Shown here: positions 53,159-61,801 of the stretch, piece after piece
Layout: every line of letters starts with the position of its first letter
How positions within the stretch are numbered: position 1 is the first letter of the stretch
Assembly: GCF_018069705.1 (NCBI RefSeq)
Contig: NZ_CP072943.1
Coordinates: 3,044,338-3,108,337 of the forward strand
Reading direction: 5' to 3'
Length of the DNA stretch: 64,000 bases
Source: Aminithiophilus ramosus
GTDB taxonomy: Bacteria; Synergistota; Synergistia; Synergistales; Aminithiophilaceae
Notes under the pieces: generated by a model
What the model saw: the letters and a program-made list of their open reading frames with translations, nothing else
What the model was told of the DNA's origin: nothing
Database searches by the model: none
Translations under genes and position numbers: made by a program

Positions 53159-55000
53159 TCAGGCCCCTCCCCGGCTCTCCAGGCGGAGGGCCTCGATGAA
53201 ACGGTCCTGGAAGGTCCCCCGACCTTCGAGGTCGACCGACTCGGCTCGGTCGGCCAGGGCCTGGGCCTCGTCCCAGGCCTCCGGCCCCCCAAGGAGGACC
53301 GTCAGGGCCCCCTCTCCGGCTCCGTTGCCGACGGAGGCGATCCGGCCCCTCATCGCCTCGGGGAAAAGCCCCAGGGCCAGCAGCGATTCGGGACGGAGGG
53401 CGCCGCCGAAGGCCCCGGCCAGAAGGCACTCGTCGACGTCGTTCCAGGTCAGCCCCTCCCTGTCGAGAAGCTCTTCCATGGCGGCCTGGAGGGCCCCCTT
53501 GGCCAGCTGAAGCTGGCGGATGTCCTGCTGGGTCAGGACGAGAGTGCCCTGTTCGGCGGAGCCGAGGCGGATCCGCCGTCGGCCTTCGAGGCTTTCGACG
53601 CGCCGGGCCAGGCGGGGAAAGGGGATCGCCTCGCCGTCGGCGATCCTTCCCGAGCCGTCGACGGCTCCTTTCCGGACCAGCAGGGCGACGACGTCGATGA
53701 GGCCCGGCCCGCAGAGGCCCTCGACGGTTCCGCCGCCGATGACGGAGAGGGCGATGTCGTCGTCCCGCCAGAGGGCGCCGTCGACGGCGCCGGGAAGGGC
53801 CACCATCCCCGACGAGACGTTCCCGCCCTCGAAGGCGGGGCCGGCGGCAGTGGAGCCGACGACGATCCGCTCGCCGACGACGAGGGCGATCTCCCCGTTG
53901 GTCCCCACGTCGACGAGGAGGCGTCTTTTCGGGGGAAGGGCGGCGGCGCGAACGAGGAGGCCCGTCATGTCGGAGCCGACGAAACGGCCCAGCAGGGGAA
54001 GAAAGCGGACCCGCGCCCACGGCGCGAGGGGAAGAGCGACGTCGCCGGCCCGAAGGGGCGGCGTGCGGCGCAGGAGAGGGGCGAAGGGAAGCCTTCCCAG
54101 CGTGACGGGCGAGAGCCCCAGGAAGAGGTGGTGCATGACGGCGTTGCCGACGAGGAGAACGTCGACGCAGTGGCCGACGTCGAGCCCCTCTCCGTCGGCC
54201 AGGGCGACAAGCAGGCGTCCCGCCTCGGCTCGGACCGAATCGGTCAGGGCCCGCAGAGAGGCGGCGTCGGCCAGGCCCCGGGCGATGCGGGAGAGGACGT
54301 CGCCGCCGTAGAGGGCCTGGGGATTCCGCCCCCTCAGGGCGGCCAGGACCCTTCCCCTCTCCAGGTCGACGAGGTAGGCGACAAGCGTCGTCGTGCCGAT
54401 GTCGCAGACGGCCCCGAGAGGCCGGGCCCCCTCCCGATGGGGGAGAAAGCCGGCCAGGACGCCCCCTCGCAGGACGGCCAGGAGGGAGGTCCGCCAGCCC
54501 GGCCGCAGACCGTCTCCGAGGGAGGCCGCCCCATCGAGGTTTCCCGCTTCGACGGCATGGCCCGCCCGGGCCAGCATGGAGCCGATCCCTTCGAGGACGC
54601 TCGCCGACGGGGCCAGCTCGTCCCAGTCGAAGGAAAGGGGGACGAAGACCGTCTCCTGAACCGTCTTTCGAGCCTCTCCGTCGAAGGGAACCGTCCCGCC
54701 CCCTCCCGGGACGCCGAGGGTCACCGTCGCCTCCCCCGCGAGACGGGCGCGGCAGGCCAGGCGGATTTCTGCGGACCGGGAGCCCAGGAGGGCTCTCTCC
54801 CCTTCGTCGGCAGGGGAGAGGTCTCCCGAGACTCTCAGGCGGCAGCCGCCGCAGAGCCCTCGGCCGCCGCAGGGGGCCTCGACGAAGAAGCCCTCCCGGC
54901 GGAGGACGTCGAGAAGGGTCTCGCCGACGGAGGCCTCGACGGTCCTTTCCGACGGGCCGAAACGGATCGTGAGGCGGCAGGAACGGCTGCTCTTGTCCAT
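53159..55000 (-). CDS. ASKHA/2Fe-2S corrinoid reactivation protein (RamA/RACo-like)
   Basis: 613 residues. N-terminal 2Fe-2S domain with C44, C50, C53 and C83 (CGGRGLCGGCRL), then an ASKHA ATPase domain (DUF4445-type) with CDIGTTTLVAYLVD and VDVGTNGEIALVV. Such proteins (RACo, RamA, CarA) use ATP to reduce inactive Co(II) corrinoids in methyltransferases. ATG 55000 has GGAGGG upstream and matches the start of the ferredoxin domain. Last gene of the cobalamin operon; no methyltransferase adjoins, so its partner is elsewhere. Confidence 0.87.
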   Translation of the reverse strand: MDKSSRSCRLTIRFGPSERTVEASVGETLLDVLRREGFFVEAPCGGRGLCGGCRLRVSGDLSPADEGERALLGSRSAEIRLACRARLAGEATVTLGVPGGGGTVPFDGEARKTVQETVFVPLSFDWDELAPSASVLEGIGSMLARAGHAVEAGNLDGAASLGDGLRPGWRTSLLAVLRGGVLAGFLPHREGARPLGAVCDIGTTTLVAYLVDLERGRVLAALRGRNPQALYGGDVLSRIARGLADAASLRALTDSVRAEAGRLLVALADGEGLDVGHCVDVLLVGNAVMHHLFLGLSPVTLGRLPFAPLLRRTPPLRAGDVALPLAPWARVRFLPLLGRFVGSDMTGLLVRAAALPPKRRLLVDVGTNGEIALVVGERIVVGSTAAGPAFEGGNVSSGMVALPGAVDGALWRDDDIALSVIGGGTVEGLCGPGLIDVVALLVRKGAVDGSGRIADGEAIPFPRLARRVESLEGRRRIRLGSAEQGTLVLTQQDIRQLQLAKGALQAAMEELLDREGLTWNDVDECLLAGAFGGALRPESLLALGLFPEAMRGRIASVGNGAGEGALTVLLGGPEAWDEAQALADRAESVDLEGRGTFQDRFIEALRLESRGGA

Positions 55001-55089
55001 CGGACGCTCCCTCCTCGCGAAACGATCGTGGAGATCGGGACAGCCTCTCAGGGATGGGCCGCCGCGGCGGGACCGGCTGCCTCGACGGC

Positions 55090-55770
55090 TCACCCCTCGC
55101 GGCGCCAGAGGCAGCTCTCCCTCAGGCGGCAGTCGCCGCAGAGGGAGCCGATCCGGTCGCCGCCGAATCCGGCACCGAGGCCGACGGCCAGGGAGAGGCT
55201 CTTGAAGGGGCGAAGCAGGGCCTGAGGGGATAAAGAGACGCCGATCGACGACGGATCGAGAAAGGCGGCGATCTCCCTCTGCCCCTCGACGGACCATCCT
55301 TCGAGAGAGCCCGGCAGGAGGGCCGGTCCCGTCCCCGAGCCGAGCGATCGGGCCCATCCCTCGACGTCGCCGAAGAGCCGGGCCGTGAGGGCCTCCAGGG
55401 CCAGAGTGCCCGCCCCGTCGAGGATCGCCGCCCTCGGCGGATCCTCGTCCGCGAGGGCCCGGACCTTCTCCTCCAGGCCGGGGCCGATCGTCGCCAGGGC
55501 CAGGGCGACCCGGGAGGCTCCCGCCAGGAGGCGCCACCGGGGCCCGATGGAGAGACTTCCTCTGCGCCCGTCCAGGTCGAGATCGACGGCGCCGTCGCCG
55601 AGACGCCTCACGTCGGCGACGGTCCAGACGAAGGCCGGATCGAGAAGGCCCGCCAGCTCGGCCAGAAGGGACGAGACAAGAGGCCGGAAGGCCTCGCGGC
55701 GCCTTCGGCCGACCCTCTCCAGAAGCCTTTCCGCATCGACGGCGACGACGACGTTCCTCTCTACCTTCAC
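55090..55770 (-). CDS. Vitamin B12-dependent methionine synthase activation-domain-like protein
   Basis: 226 residues. PGSLEGWSVEGQREIAAFLDPSSIGVSLSPQALLRPFKSLSLAVGLG (about 150-200) is the MetH activation-domain pattern, and the C-terminus carries CGDCRLRESC (C211, C214, C220), suggesting a metal or FeS site. Free-standing activation-like domains occur with corrinoid methyltransferases and help their reduction. GTG 55770 follows GAAGGGG. Between the receptor and the ASKHA gene; probably works with the latter. Confidence 0.75.
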   Translation of the reverse strand: MKVERNVVVAVDAERLLERVGRRRREAFRPLVSSLLAELAGLLDPAFVWTVADVRRLGDGAVDLDLDGRRGSLSIGPRWRLLAGASRVALALATIGPGLEEKVRALADEDPPRAAILDGAGTLALEALTARLFGDVEGWARSLGSGTGPALLPGSLEGWSVEGQREIAAFLDPSSIGVSLSPQALLRPFKSLSLAVGLGAGFGGDRIGSLCGDCRLRESCLWRREG

Positions 55771-55802
55771 GCCCCTTCACCCCTTCCCGGCAAAGACTAA
55801 CA

Positions 55803-55830
55803 CCGGGGCCTCCCCTGAGGGAAGCCCCGG
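55803..55830 (-). terminator. Hairpin downstream of the TonB receptor gene
   Basis: CCGGGGC (55803-55809) pairs with GCCCCGG (55824-55830), extended by TCCC/GGGA. A weak T-rich stretch follows in the minus direction (TGTTAGTCTTT), so partial termination before the reactivation genes is plausible. Confidence 0.45.
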
Positions 55831-55856
55831 CCGAAAAAGGAGGGAGACCGTCCGAC

Positions 55857-57824
55857 TCAGAACTTCCAGAGGAGGCTGACCAGCCAGGTCCTCCCCTGAA
55901 GGGGATACCAGGCCAGCCCTTCGGCCCCGCTCGTGGGGACGAGGGTCATCTCCTTGGACTTGTCGAAAAGGTCGTTGACGCCGACGGTGAGGACCTTGTC
56001 GTCGTCCAGGTTCCAGCTCAGGCCGGCGTTGACGACGGTGAGGTCGCTGTAGCAGACCGTCTCGCGCTGGTCCAGGTAGTTGTCGCCCGTGTAGTCCACC
56101 TCGCCGAAGAGACGGAGCCGCTCCGAGGCGGCATAGGCCAGACGGGCGTGGACGGCGCTCTCGGGGCGGTTGGGCAGCCTCTTGTCGTACTGGAAACTGT
56201 CGGCCGTCTTGTTGAGGGCCCTCATGTAGGTGTAGGAGAGGGTCAGGTCCCAGGGATGACGGATGAAGCGCGTCTCCAGCTCGACGCCGTCGATCTCGGC
56301 GTCGCTGACGTTCTGGTACTGGCCGTAGCGGGGGTTGATCATGATGAACTCGACGAGGTTGTCCACCTCGCTGTGGAAATAGGTCAGGCCGACGCGGGTT
56401 TCGACGGACCGCCACGCCCCCTTCCAGTGGAGCCCCAGGTCCCATTGGCTCCCCTCCTCCCAGTCGAGCTTCTCGTTGGGCAGGATGGTGGCGCCGTCGC
56501 CGTAGAGCTCGTAGAAGTTGGGCGCCCGGTGGTACCGGCCGAAGGAGGTCTTGAGGCGCCAGGCGGGAGCGAAGAGCCAGTCGGCGGCCAGAGACCAGGA
56601 GAGGTGTCCCTCGCCGTCGACGTCGTTCCACTTCAGCGTCGGGACGGCGACGAGCGTCCCCGCCCTGTTGAGGGTGATCGAGTCCTGAAGGGAGAGGTCG
56701 ATCTTGTCCCGTCCGAAGCGGCTCTTGCCCCCCAGGTTGTCCACGACGTCTCCCTCGACGTCCAGATTCTCGCGGGAATAGGTCCCGAAGAACTCCAGGT
56801 AGTGATCGAGGCCGACGGGGAGCGAGGCCGCGAGGGAGAGGAAGTCCCGGTCCGATTTGTAGAGGTTGTGGAGGTCGCCGTACTGGCCCAGGTAGTTGTA
56901 GGGGTTGAAGAACTCCTTCTCCTGCTCCAGATGGCCCGCCTGAAGGCTCATGTCGACGTCGCCGACGCGGAAGGTCCGTCCCAGGGCGACGTCCCACTTC
57001 TCCGTCTCCAGGCGGGTCCCGTCGCGCTGCGAGCTCCTCTTGTCGTTGCCCGGAGCCTGAAGGGGCAGGTCGCGCGTCCGGTCCTGCCAGGAGAAACGGG
57101 CCGTCCAGGCGTCACGGCTCCACTTGAGGAGCAGGTTGCGCTGGTCCCAGCCGTTGTTGAGGCGCGTCGCCTCGTAGTCGTCGTTGCCGTTGTAGGCCGT
57201 GCCGTTGTCGTTGAGGTAGGAGAAATCGCCGTCGCTGCCCGAGAACTCCGTGGCGACGAGGAGGTCGCCGCTCAGAAGGGGCGTGGCGTAGCGCAGGGCC
57301 GAGCGGTACTCGCCGTACTCTCCCAGCCCGACCAGGAGAGAGCCCTGGGCCCTTTCGGGGGCCACGGTGACGATGTTGATGACGGCCCCCATGCCCGAGA
57401 CGCCGAAGGCGGCCGGGACGTGGCCCCGATAGACCTCGATGCGGGCCACGTTCTCGACGGGAATGGTCGCCAGGTCGACGGCGGCCTCGCTCTCGAGGTT
57501 GGCCAGGACGCCGTCGACGTAGACGGCCACCTGGGCCGACGTGCTCCCCCGGACGGAGGCCACCGTGTAGCCGCCCCGTCCCTGGGTGCGGATGACGTGG
57601 ACGCCCACGGACTGGTCGAGCAGCTCCGGCAGGGTCTTGAACTCGCCGCGGACCTCTTCGGGGACGATGACCGTCACCGCTCCGGGAGAGACGTCCTGAT
57701 CCTCGTCGCCGAGGGCTCCGGCCGTGACGAGGACCGAAGGCAGCTCCGTCACGGCCTCGACGGGGCGGGCCCCGAGGCCCAGGGCGACGAGGGCCGCCGC
57801 CAGCAAGGGAATCCTTTTTCTCAT
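55857..57824 (-). CDS. btuB: BtuB-like TonB-dependent outer-membrane receptor
   Basis: 655 residues. Signal peptide (about 1-24), a TonB box-like ELPSVLVTAG at the mature N-terminus, plug domain (about 40-140, DVSPGAVTVIVPEEV, RGSTSAQVAVYVDGV, AFGVSGMGAVINIV) and a beta-barrel ending in LLWKF with a terminal Phe. Size and plug match BtuB-type vitamin B12 receptors. ATG 57824 is preferred over 57836 because the latter lies on top of the GAGAGG site. Downstream of the cobalamin riboswitch and propeller gene, which fixes the ligand as a corrinoid with good likelihood. Confidence 0.87.
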   Translation of the reverse strand: MRKRIPLLAAALVALGLGARPVEAVTELPSVLVTAGALGDEDQDVSPGAVTVIVPEEVRGEFKTLPELLDQSVGVHVIRTQGRGGYTVASVRGSTSAQVAVYVDGVLANLESEAAVDLATIPVENVARIEVYRGHVPAAFGVSGMGAVINIVTVAPERAQGSLLVGLGEYGEYRSALRYATPLLSGDLLVATEFSGSDGDFSYLNDNGTAYNGNDDYEATRLNNGWDQRNLLLKWSRDAWTARFSWQDRTRDLPLQAPGNDKRSSQRDGTRLETEKWDVALGRTFRVGDVDMSLQAGHLEQEKEFFNPYNYLGQYGDLHNLYKSDRDFLSLAASLPVGLDHYLEFFGTYSRENLDVEGDVVDNLGGKSRFGRDKIDLSLQDSITLNRAGTLVAVPTLKWNDVDGEGHLSWSLAADWLFAPAWRLKTSFGRYHRAPNFYELYGDGATILPNEKLDWEEGSQWDLGLHWKGAWRSVETRVGLTYFHSEVDNLVEFIMINPRYGQYQNVSDAEIDGVELETRFIRHPWDLTLSYTYMRALNKTADSFQYDKRLPNRPESAVHARLAYAASERLRLFGEVDYTGDNYLDQRETVCYSDLTVVNAGLSWNLDDDKVLTVGVNDLFDKSKEMTLVPTSGAEGLAWYPLQGRTWLVSLLWKF

Positions 57825-57856
57825 GGTCTGCGCCATCCTCTCGCCTATCGTCCCGA

Positions 57857-57889
57857 AAGAGCCGGGACGGCCCTGCCGCCCCGGCTCTT
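57857..57889 (-). other. Intercistronic hairpin between propeller and receptor genes
   Basis: AAGAGCCGGG (57857-57866) pairs with CCCGGCTCTT (57880-57889). It could lower receptor expression relative to the propeller or stabilise the mRNA; the U-tract lies on the other strand. Confidence 0.5.
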
Positions 57890-57921
57890 CCTTTTCAGCT
57901 GTAGCCCGCCTCTTCCGGGGC

Positions 57922-59232
57922 CTAGCGCCTGCCCGAAAGAAGGAAAAGGGGCACGAGGAGGAGCAGGCCGGCGGGGACGAAGCCGCCGTTGCAGCCGCCG
58001 CTCGAGCCGCCGCTGGGACGGAGGATCTCGCCGGAGAAGCTCAGGCCCGCCGCGGGAAGAAGATCGTAGGGATTGCCGCCCAGCTCGGTGGCCTCGTAGG
58101 CCCTCAGGAGGGCCCCCGCCCTGTCGATCGTGACGGCGGCGTAGCTCCCCTCGACCCAGAAACGGTCCGTGGCGCCGTCGAAGAAGAGGGTGCCTCCGAA
58201 GCCGATGCCCAGGCCGTAGGCCACCTCCGAAAGGTCGACCTCCTTGTCCTCCCAGAAGTCGTCGGCCAGGGCCGCCGCCTCGAGTCCGCCGACGGTCGTC
58301 CGGTAGAGCAGGGTCGGGTTCAGCCAGTTCGACGAGGCCACATTGACGAGGAGGGCCCCGTCGGAGGCGACGGCGAGGCCGCAGTAGCCGTAGGTGGTGT
58401 CGGGAAGGGCCGAGCCGTCGTCGATGACGGTGGCCGTGAAGGCCGTCAGGTCCACCTTGACGAGGGAGGGCTCGAGGGCGCCGCCGTAGCCGCCTCCGAA
58501 ACAGGCCACGTAGAGGGCGTTGCCGTAAAGGGCCATGGCGGCCTTCGTGACGGCGGCGCCGGGGTTCTTGCCCACGTTCAGGCTGTCGACGACGGTCATG
58601 TCGGGGAGGGAGATCTTGTAGAGCCGACCGGCGTCGTAGGTGAAGGTGCCGTCCACGTCGGAGACGAGGGCGTAGAGGTAGCCGTCGACGATGCGGAAAT
58701 CCTTGACCTGGTCGGTGAAGGCGTCGCCGTCGTCGAAGGAGAGGGTCTCGACGGGTTCGACGTCGGCCGTCCCGTCGAGGAAGTCCGCGACGTCATACTG
58801 CTCGATCGATCCCGGCCGGAGTCCCGTGTTGCCCCAGTTGGCCACGTAGAGGTAGTCGCCCTCGACCTGGGCCTGCTGGATGTTGTCGCCGAAGGCCTTC
58901 TGGGCCACGGGGCCCGACCAGTCCTCTCCGGGGTAGAGGCTCACCGTGTCGGCCGTGCCGCTCCCCTTGTACTCGCGGAGGAGGATCTTCTTCTCGCCCC
59001 AGATCTCGACGACGAAGCCCATGGGATCGACGCCCAGGCCCGTGACGAGGTTCTGGGAGATCACGTCGGGACTGGCCATCTCGATCGTGCCCAGAGTGGC
59101 CGCCGTGTAGGTGTTGTCGACGGTCAGGAAGACGGCGTCGGCATCGGTCAGGGCGGCCCAGGAGGTCCCCGCCGCCAGGGCGAAGACGAGGGCCAGGAGC
59201 AGGCTCCAGCGGAACGTTCCGGTTCGTTTCAT
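57922..59232 (-). CDS. Synergist-CTERM beta-propeller protein of the cobalamin operon
   Basis: 436 residues. Signal peptide (KRTGTFRW then LLALVFALAAGTSWA, cleavage near residue 27), then a YncE/BtuG-like beta-propeller with repeats such as GDYLYVANWGN, DGYLYALVSDVDG and GNALYVACFGGGY. The C-terminus is GGSSGGCNGGF, hydrophobic, SGRR: the Synergist-CTERM anchor. ATG 59232 with GAGGAGGAG upstream. First gene after the cobalamin riboswitch and just before a BtuB-like receptor, it is probably a surface corrinoid-capture protein analogous to Bacteroides BtuG. No homology to BtuG was tested. Confidence 0.85.
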   Translation of the reverse strand: MKRTGTFRWSLLLALVFALAAGTSWAALTDADAVFLTVDNTYTAATLGTIEMASPDVISQNLVTGLGVDPMGFVVEIWGEKKILLREYKGSGTADTVSLYPGEDWSGPVAQKAFGDNIQQAQVEGDYLYVANWGNTGLRPGSIEQYDVADFLDGTADVEPVETLSFDDGDAFTDQVKDFRIVDGYLYALVSDVDGTFTYDAGRLYKISLPDMTVVDSLNVGKNPGAAVTKAAMALYGNALYVACFGGGYGGALEPSLVKVDLTAFTATVIDDGSALPDTTYGYCGLAVASDGALLVNVASSNWLNPTLLYRTTVGGLEAAALADDFWEDKEVDLSEVAYGLGIGFGGTLFFDGATDRFWVEGSYAAVTIDRAGALLRAYEATELGGNPYDLLPAAGLSFSGEILRPSGGSSGGCNGGFVPAGLLLLVPLFLLSGRR

Positions 59233-59274
59233 TTCACACACTCCTCCTCGGACGGTTGAAGGCCTCGGACCAAC

Positions 59275-59297
59275 GAAAAAGGCCCCTCTCGGGGCCT
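59275..59297 (-). terminator. Riboswitch-controlled terminator
   Basis: AGGCCCC (59280-59286) pairs with GGGGCCT (59291-59297), followed on the minus strand by TTTTT. It lies between the cobalamin aptamer and the propeller gene and serves as the expression platform. Confidence 0.8.
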
Positions 59298-59345
59298 CGG
59301 ACGCGAAACGAACGGCCTCCCCGGCCCTCGAGGGAGACTGTCGCC

Positions 59346-59483
59346 GGAGAGGTTTCGGTATCCGGACTCGGGATCGCCTGCGGCGCGCGCCTCACCGACC
59401 GAGTCGGTTGCCTCGCACGCCTCGTCGCCCTCACCGTAGCGGGACTGTGCCGGATTCTCACCGGCTTCCCGAAAGATCTCTCC
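59346..59483 (-). ncRNA. Cobalamin riboswitch
   Basis: On the minus strand the core GGTGAGAATCCGGCACAG leads into TCCCGC, followed by GTCCGGATACC: the conserved cobalamin-aptamer segments. P1 is CTCTCC (59478-59483 on +) with GGAGAG (59346-59351). It is followed by a U-tract terminator at 59275-59297 and a propeller gene. Binding of AdoCbl or another corrinoid should switch off the operon. Confident by motif. Confidence 0.9.
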
Positions 59484-59527
59484 CCATCTTTTGCCGAATC
59501 AGGCCTCAGGCCTCTTCGTCGTGAATA

Positions 59528-59556
59528 AAAATAGGTCCAGCGCCCCGGCAAGTCAA
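59528..59556 (-). promoter_or_regulatory. Promoter of the cobalamin operon
   Basis: Minus strand TTGACT (59556-59551), 17-base spacer, TATTTT (59533-59528), about 45 bases before the aptamer. Confidence 0.7.
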
Positions 59557-59591
59557 GGACCCCTCCACGATAAAGGTCCGTCTTTTTTGTC

Positions 59592-60725
59592 CTATCGCCG
59601 TTCGAGCCTCTCCAGAACCTCGACGGCCACCGTCCGTCCCGCCTCGGGTCGGGCCAGAGAGAGGGCGCACCGTCGGAGCCGGGCCCTCTCGGTCTCGTCG
59701 GCCAGAAGGGTCTCGGCCTTGATGCGGGCCGTCCTGTAATCGAAGAGGACCCGCGCCGCCCCCCTGTCGAGGAGGTAGTCGCTGTTGCGCTGCTCCTGGC
59801 CCGGTATGGGGTCGACGATGACCATGGGCGTCGCCGTGCAGAGGATCTCCGACGTCGACAGCCCCCCGGGCTTGGTGAAGATGAGGTCCGAGGCGACGTA
59901 GTGGTTTTCGATGGCGTCGACGAAGCCGGAAACCCGGAGCCTCGTCACCCCGCCGAAGCGCTCCTCGAGGCGGGAGCGCACCTTCGCGTTGTTGCCGCAG
60001 ACGGCCAGGATCGTCAGATCTCCTTCGAGGAGGGAGGCGATGACCTCCTCGAAGGGGCCGACGCCGATGCCTCCTCCCATGACGAGGACGACCCTCTCCT
60101 CGTCGGCCAGATTCAGGGCGGCGCGGGCCTCGGCCTTCGACGGGAGAGAACCGTAGCGGGGCGACACGGGAATGCCCGAGACGACGACGCGGTCCATGGC
60201 GATGCCGTCGGCCCCGTACTGGAGGGCCGTCTCGTCGCTGGCGACGAACCAGCCCGTGAAGGGGTGGTGGCGGTGGAAGAGATGGCTCAGGAAGTCGGTG
60301 TTGACGTAGAAGACGGGACGGCGGGGCAGCAGGCGCTCGGCCACGGCGGCGGCGCCGAAGAAGTGGGTGAAAAGAAGGGCGTCGGGGTTGAAGGCCTCGA
60401 GACGCTCGATGAGACGGCTCAGATGGAGCCTCTCCGTCAGCTCGTTGAGGGTGGCCACGACGCCGTCGGCGGCCTCGGGCTCGTCGAGGCTGTCGTAGAA
60501 GTAGCCCCAGAGCTGGGGGGCCCGACGGACCATCTCCAGATAGGATCGGGTGTAGAGTCCCCGGACGAGGGCGTTGGTGAAGTCGAGCGTGTCGAGACAG
60601 AGCGTCTCGCAGCCGGGAGACTCCCTTTCGAACCAGCGGGCCAGGGCCAGGGCCGCCGTCTTGTGGCCCGTTCCGGCCGAGGCGTAGAGCAGGGCAATTC
60701 TTCGTTTCCGCCCCTGGATCACCAT
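59592..60725 (-). CDS. MGDG synthase/UgtP-type diacylglycerol glycosyltransferase
   Basis: 377 residues of GT28. N-terminal GHKTAALALARWF (UDP-sugar acceptor domain start) and C-terminal MGGGIGVGPFEEVI and FTKPGGLSTSEIL, matching processive diacylglycerol glucosyltransferase/MGDG synthase proteins. Makes glycolipid precursors of the envelope. ATG 60725 follows GGAGG by 7 bases. Stands alone on the minus strand, divergence with no obvious partner. Confidence 0.85.
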   Translation of the reverse strand: MVIQGRKRRIALLYASAGTGHKTAALALARWFERESPGCETLCLDTLDFTNALVRGLYTRSYLEMVRRAPQLWGYFYDSLDEPEAADGVVATLNELTERLHLSRLIERLEAFNPDALLFTHFFGAAAVAERLLPRRPVFYVNTDFLSHLFHRHHPFTGWFVASDETALQYGADGIAMDRVVVSGIPVSPRYGSLPSKAEARAALNLADEERVVLVMGGGIGVGPFEEVIASLLEGDLTILAVCGNNAKVRSRLEERFGGVTRLRVSGFVDAIENHYVASDLIFTKPGGLSTSEILCTATPMVIVDPIPGQEQRNSDYLLDRGAARVLFDYRTARIKAETLLADETERARLRRCALSLARPEAGRTVAVEVLERLERR

Positions 60726-60748
60726 CGTAGGACCTCCTCGTGAGTGAC

Positions 60749-60770
60749 GCGCTTCTCCTGCAAGAAGCGC
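60749..60770 (-). terminator. Hairpin downstream of the TIM-barrel gene
   Basis: GCGCTTCT, loop CCTGCA, AGAAGCGC, 51 bases after the stop of the gene ending at 60821. No strong U-tract. Confidence 0.5.
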
Positions 60771-60820
60771 CCGTTCGAAACCGCGTCGTCCCCCGCTCCC
60801 GGCCTCGGGCGGGAACCGCT

Positions 60821-61801
60821 TCATGCCGGTCCGGATCTCAGGGCGCGGCGCTGGGTGACGACGGCGGCGCTTTTGGCCTCCACCGTAGGGGCGTTCAGTT
60901 CGTGGGTGACGAAAAGAGGCTCGACCCGTTCGACGAGGGCGCGGGCGACGCCGGTCTCGAAGGGACGGTGTTCGTCGACGAGAAAGAGCCTGCGCCGCGC
61001 CTCGTCGGCCCTCTCCCTCAGGGTCCTGCCCCTCAGGTCGGCGGCGGCGGCGAAGAAGCCGGTCCGGCGCCGCAGCGGTCCCGAGAGGCTCTTGTGGAGG
61101 TGGACGGCCTCGATGCGGTCGACGACCCAGACAGGGAGGGCGTCGAGACGGGCCAGGACGTAGGCGAGGGCCTCCTCCTCCGTCTTTGGCTCGTCGGTCG
61201 TGTTGAGCAGATGCCCCACGTCGAGAAGAAAGGCCCAGTCGTCGAAGGGGAGAGCCTCGGCGAAGGCCTCGATGGGACCGGCGTCGAGAAAGGTGAGCCC
61301 CGGCCACCAGAGGTTCTCGAAGTAAAGGCGCATCGGCGGCCTGCCGCCGAAGGGGGCGCAGGCCCGGGCGAGAAGTTCGGCCAGGGCCTGAAGGACCTCG
61401 TCGTCGCCGTTGACGACGCCGTTGGTGGCGATCTCGTCGGCTCCGGCGTTGGCCAGGTGGAAGACGGCGTAGTCGGGCTCGAGCGTCGCCCCCTGGGCCA
61501 TGTAGCGGCTCAGGTTGGCGACGAGGTCGTCGCGGCTGGAGCCGCCGAAGTAGTAGAGGGGTTCCTCCCCTCCCAGGTCGTCCGGCAGGGGACGTCCCTG
61601 CCAGAGGTGATACCAGTCCATCCAGTAGGGGAGGTGAATGCCCGTCGCCGCCTCGGGCGGAGCCCCTCCCGTGCCGTCGAAGGCCGTGAGAAGCTCCAGT
61701 CCGTCGAGACCCAGGGAACGCCAGTGGTCCAAAGCCGTCGGCCAGTCGCCGAAGGGCTCGAGATCGAAGGGGTAGACGGAGAAATTGACGAGCTCCTTCA
61801 C
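60821..61801 (-). CDS. AP-endonuclease-2/sugar isomerase-like TIM-barrel protein
   Basis: 326 residues. VNFSVYPFDLEPFGDWPTALDHWRSLGLDGLELL opens a TIM barrel (residues 6-39); LYFENLWWPG, LLDVGHLLNT and AVHLHKSLSG hold putative metal ligands (Glu, Asp-His, His), as in xylose-isomerase-like proteins. Reaction unknown. GTG 61801 overlaps the UPF0126 stop by 4 bases (GTGA), so the two are coupled. Confidence 0.65.
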   Translation of the reverse strand: MKELVNFSVYPFDLEPFGDWPTALDHWRSLGLDGLELLTAFDGTGGAPPEAATGIHLPYWMDWYHLWQGRPLPDDLGGEEPLYYFGGSSRDDLVANLSRYMAQGATLEPDYAVFHLANAGADEIATNGVVNGDDEVLQALAELLARACAPFGGRPPMRLYFENLWWPGLTFLDAGPIEAFAEALPFDDWAFLLDVGHLLNTTDEPKTEEEALAYVLARLDALPVWVVDRIEAVHLHKSLSGPLRRRTGFFAAAADLRGRTLRERADEARRRLFLVDEHRPFETGVARALVERVEPLFVTHELNAPTVEAKSAAVVTQRRALRSGPA

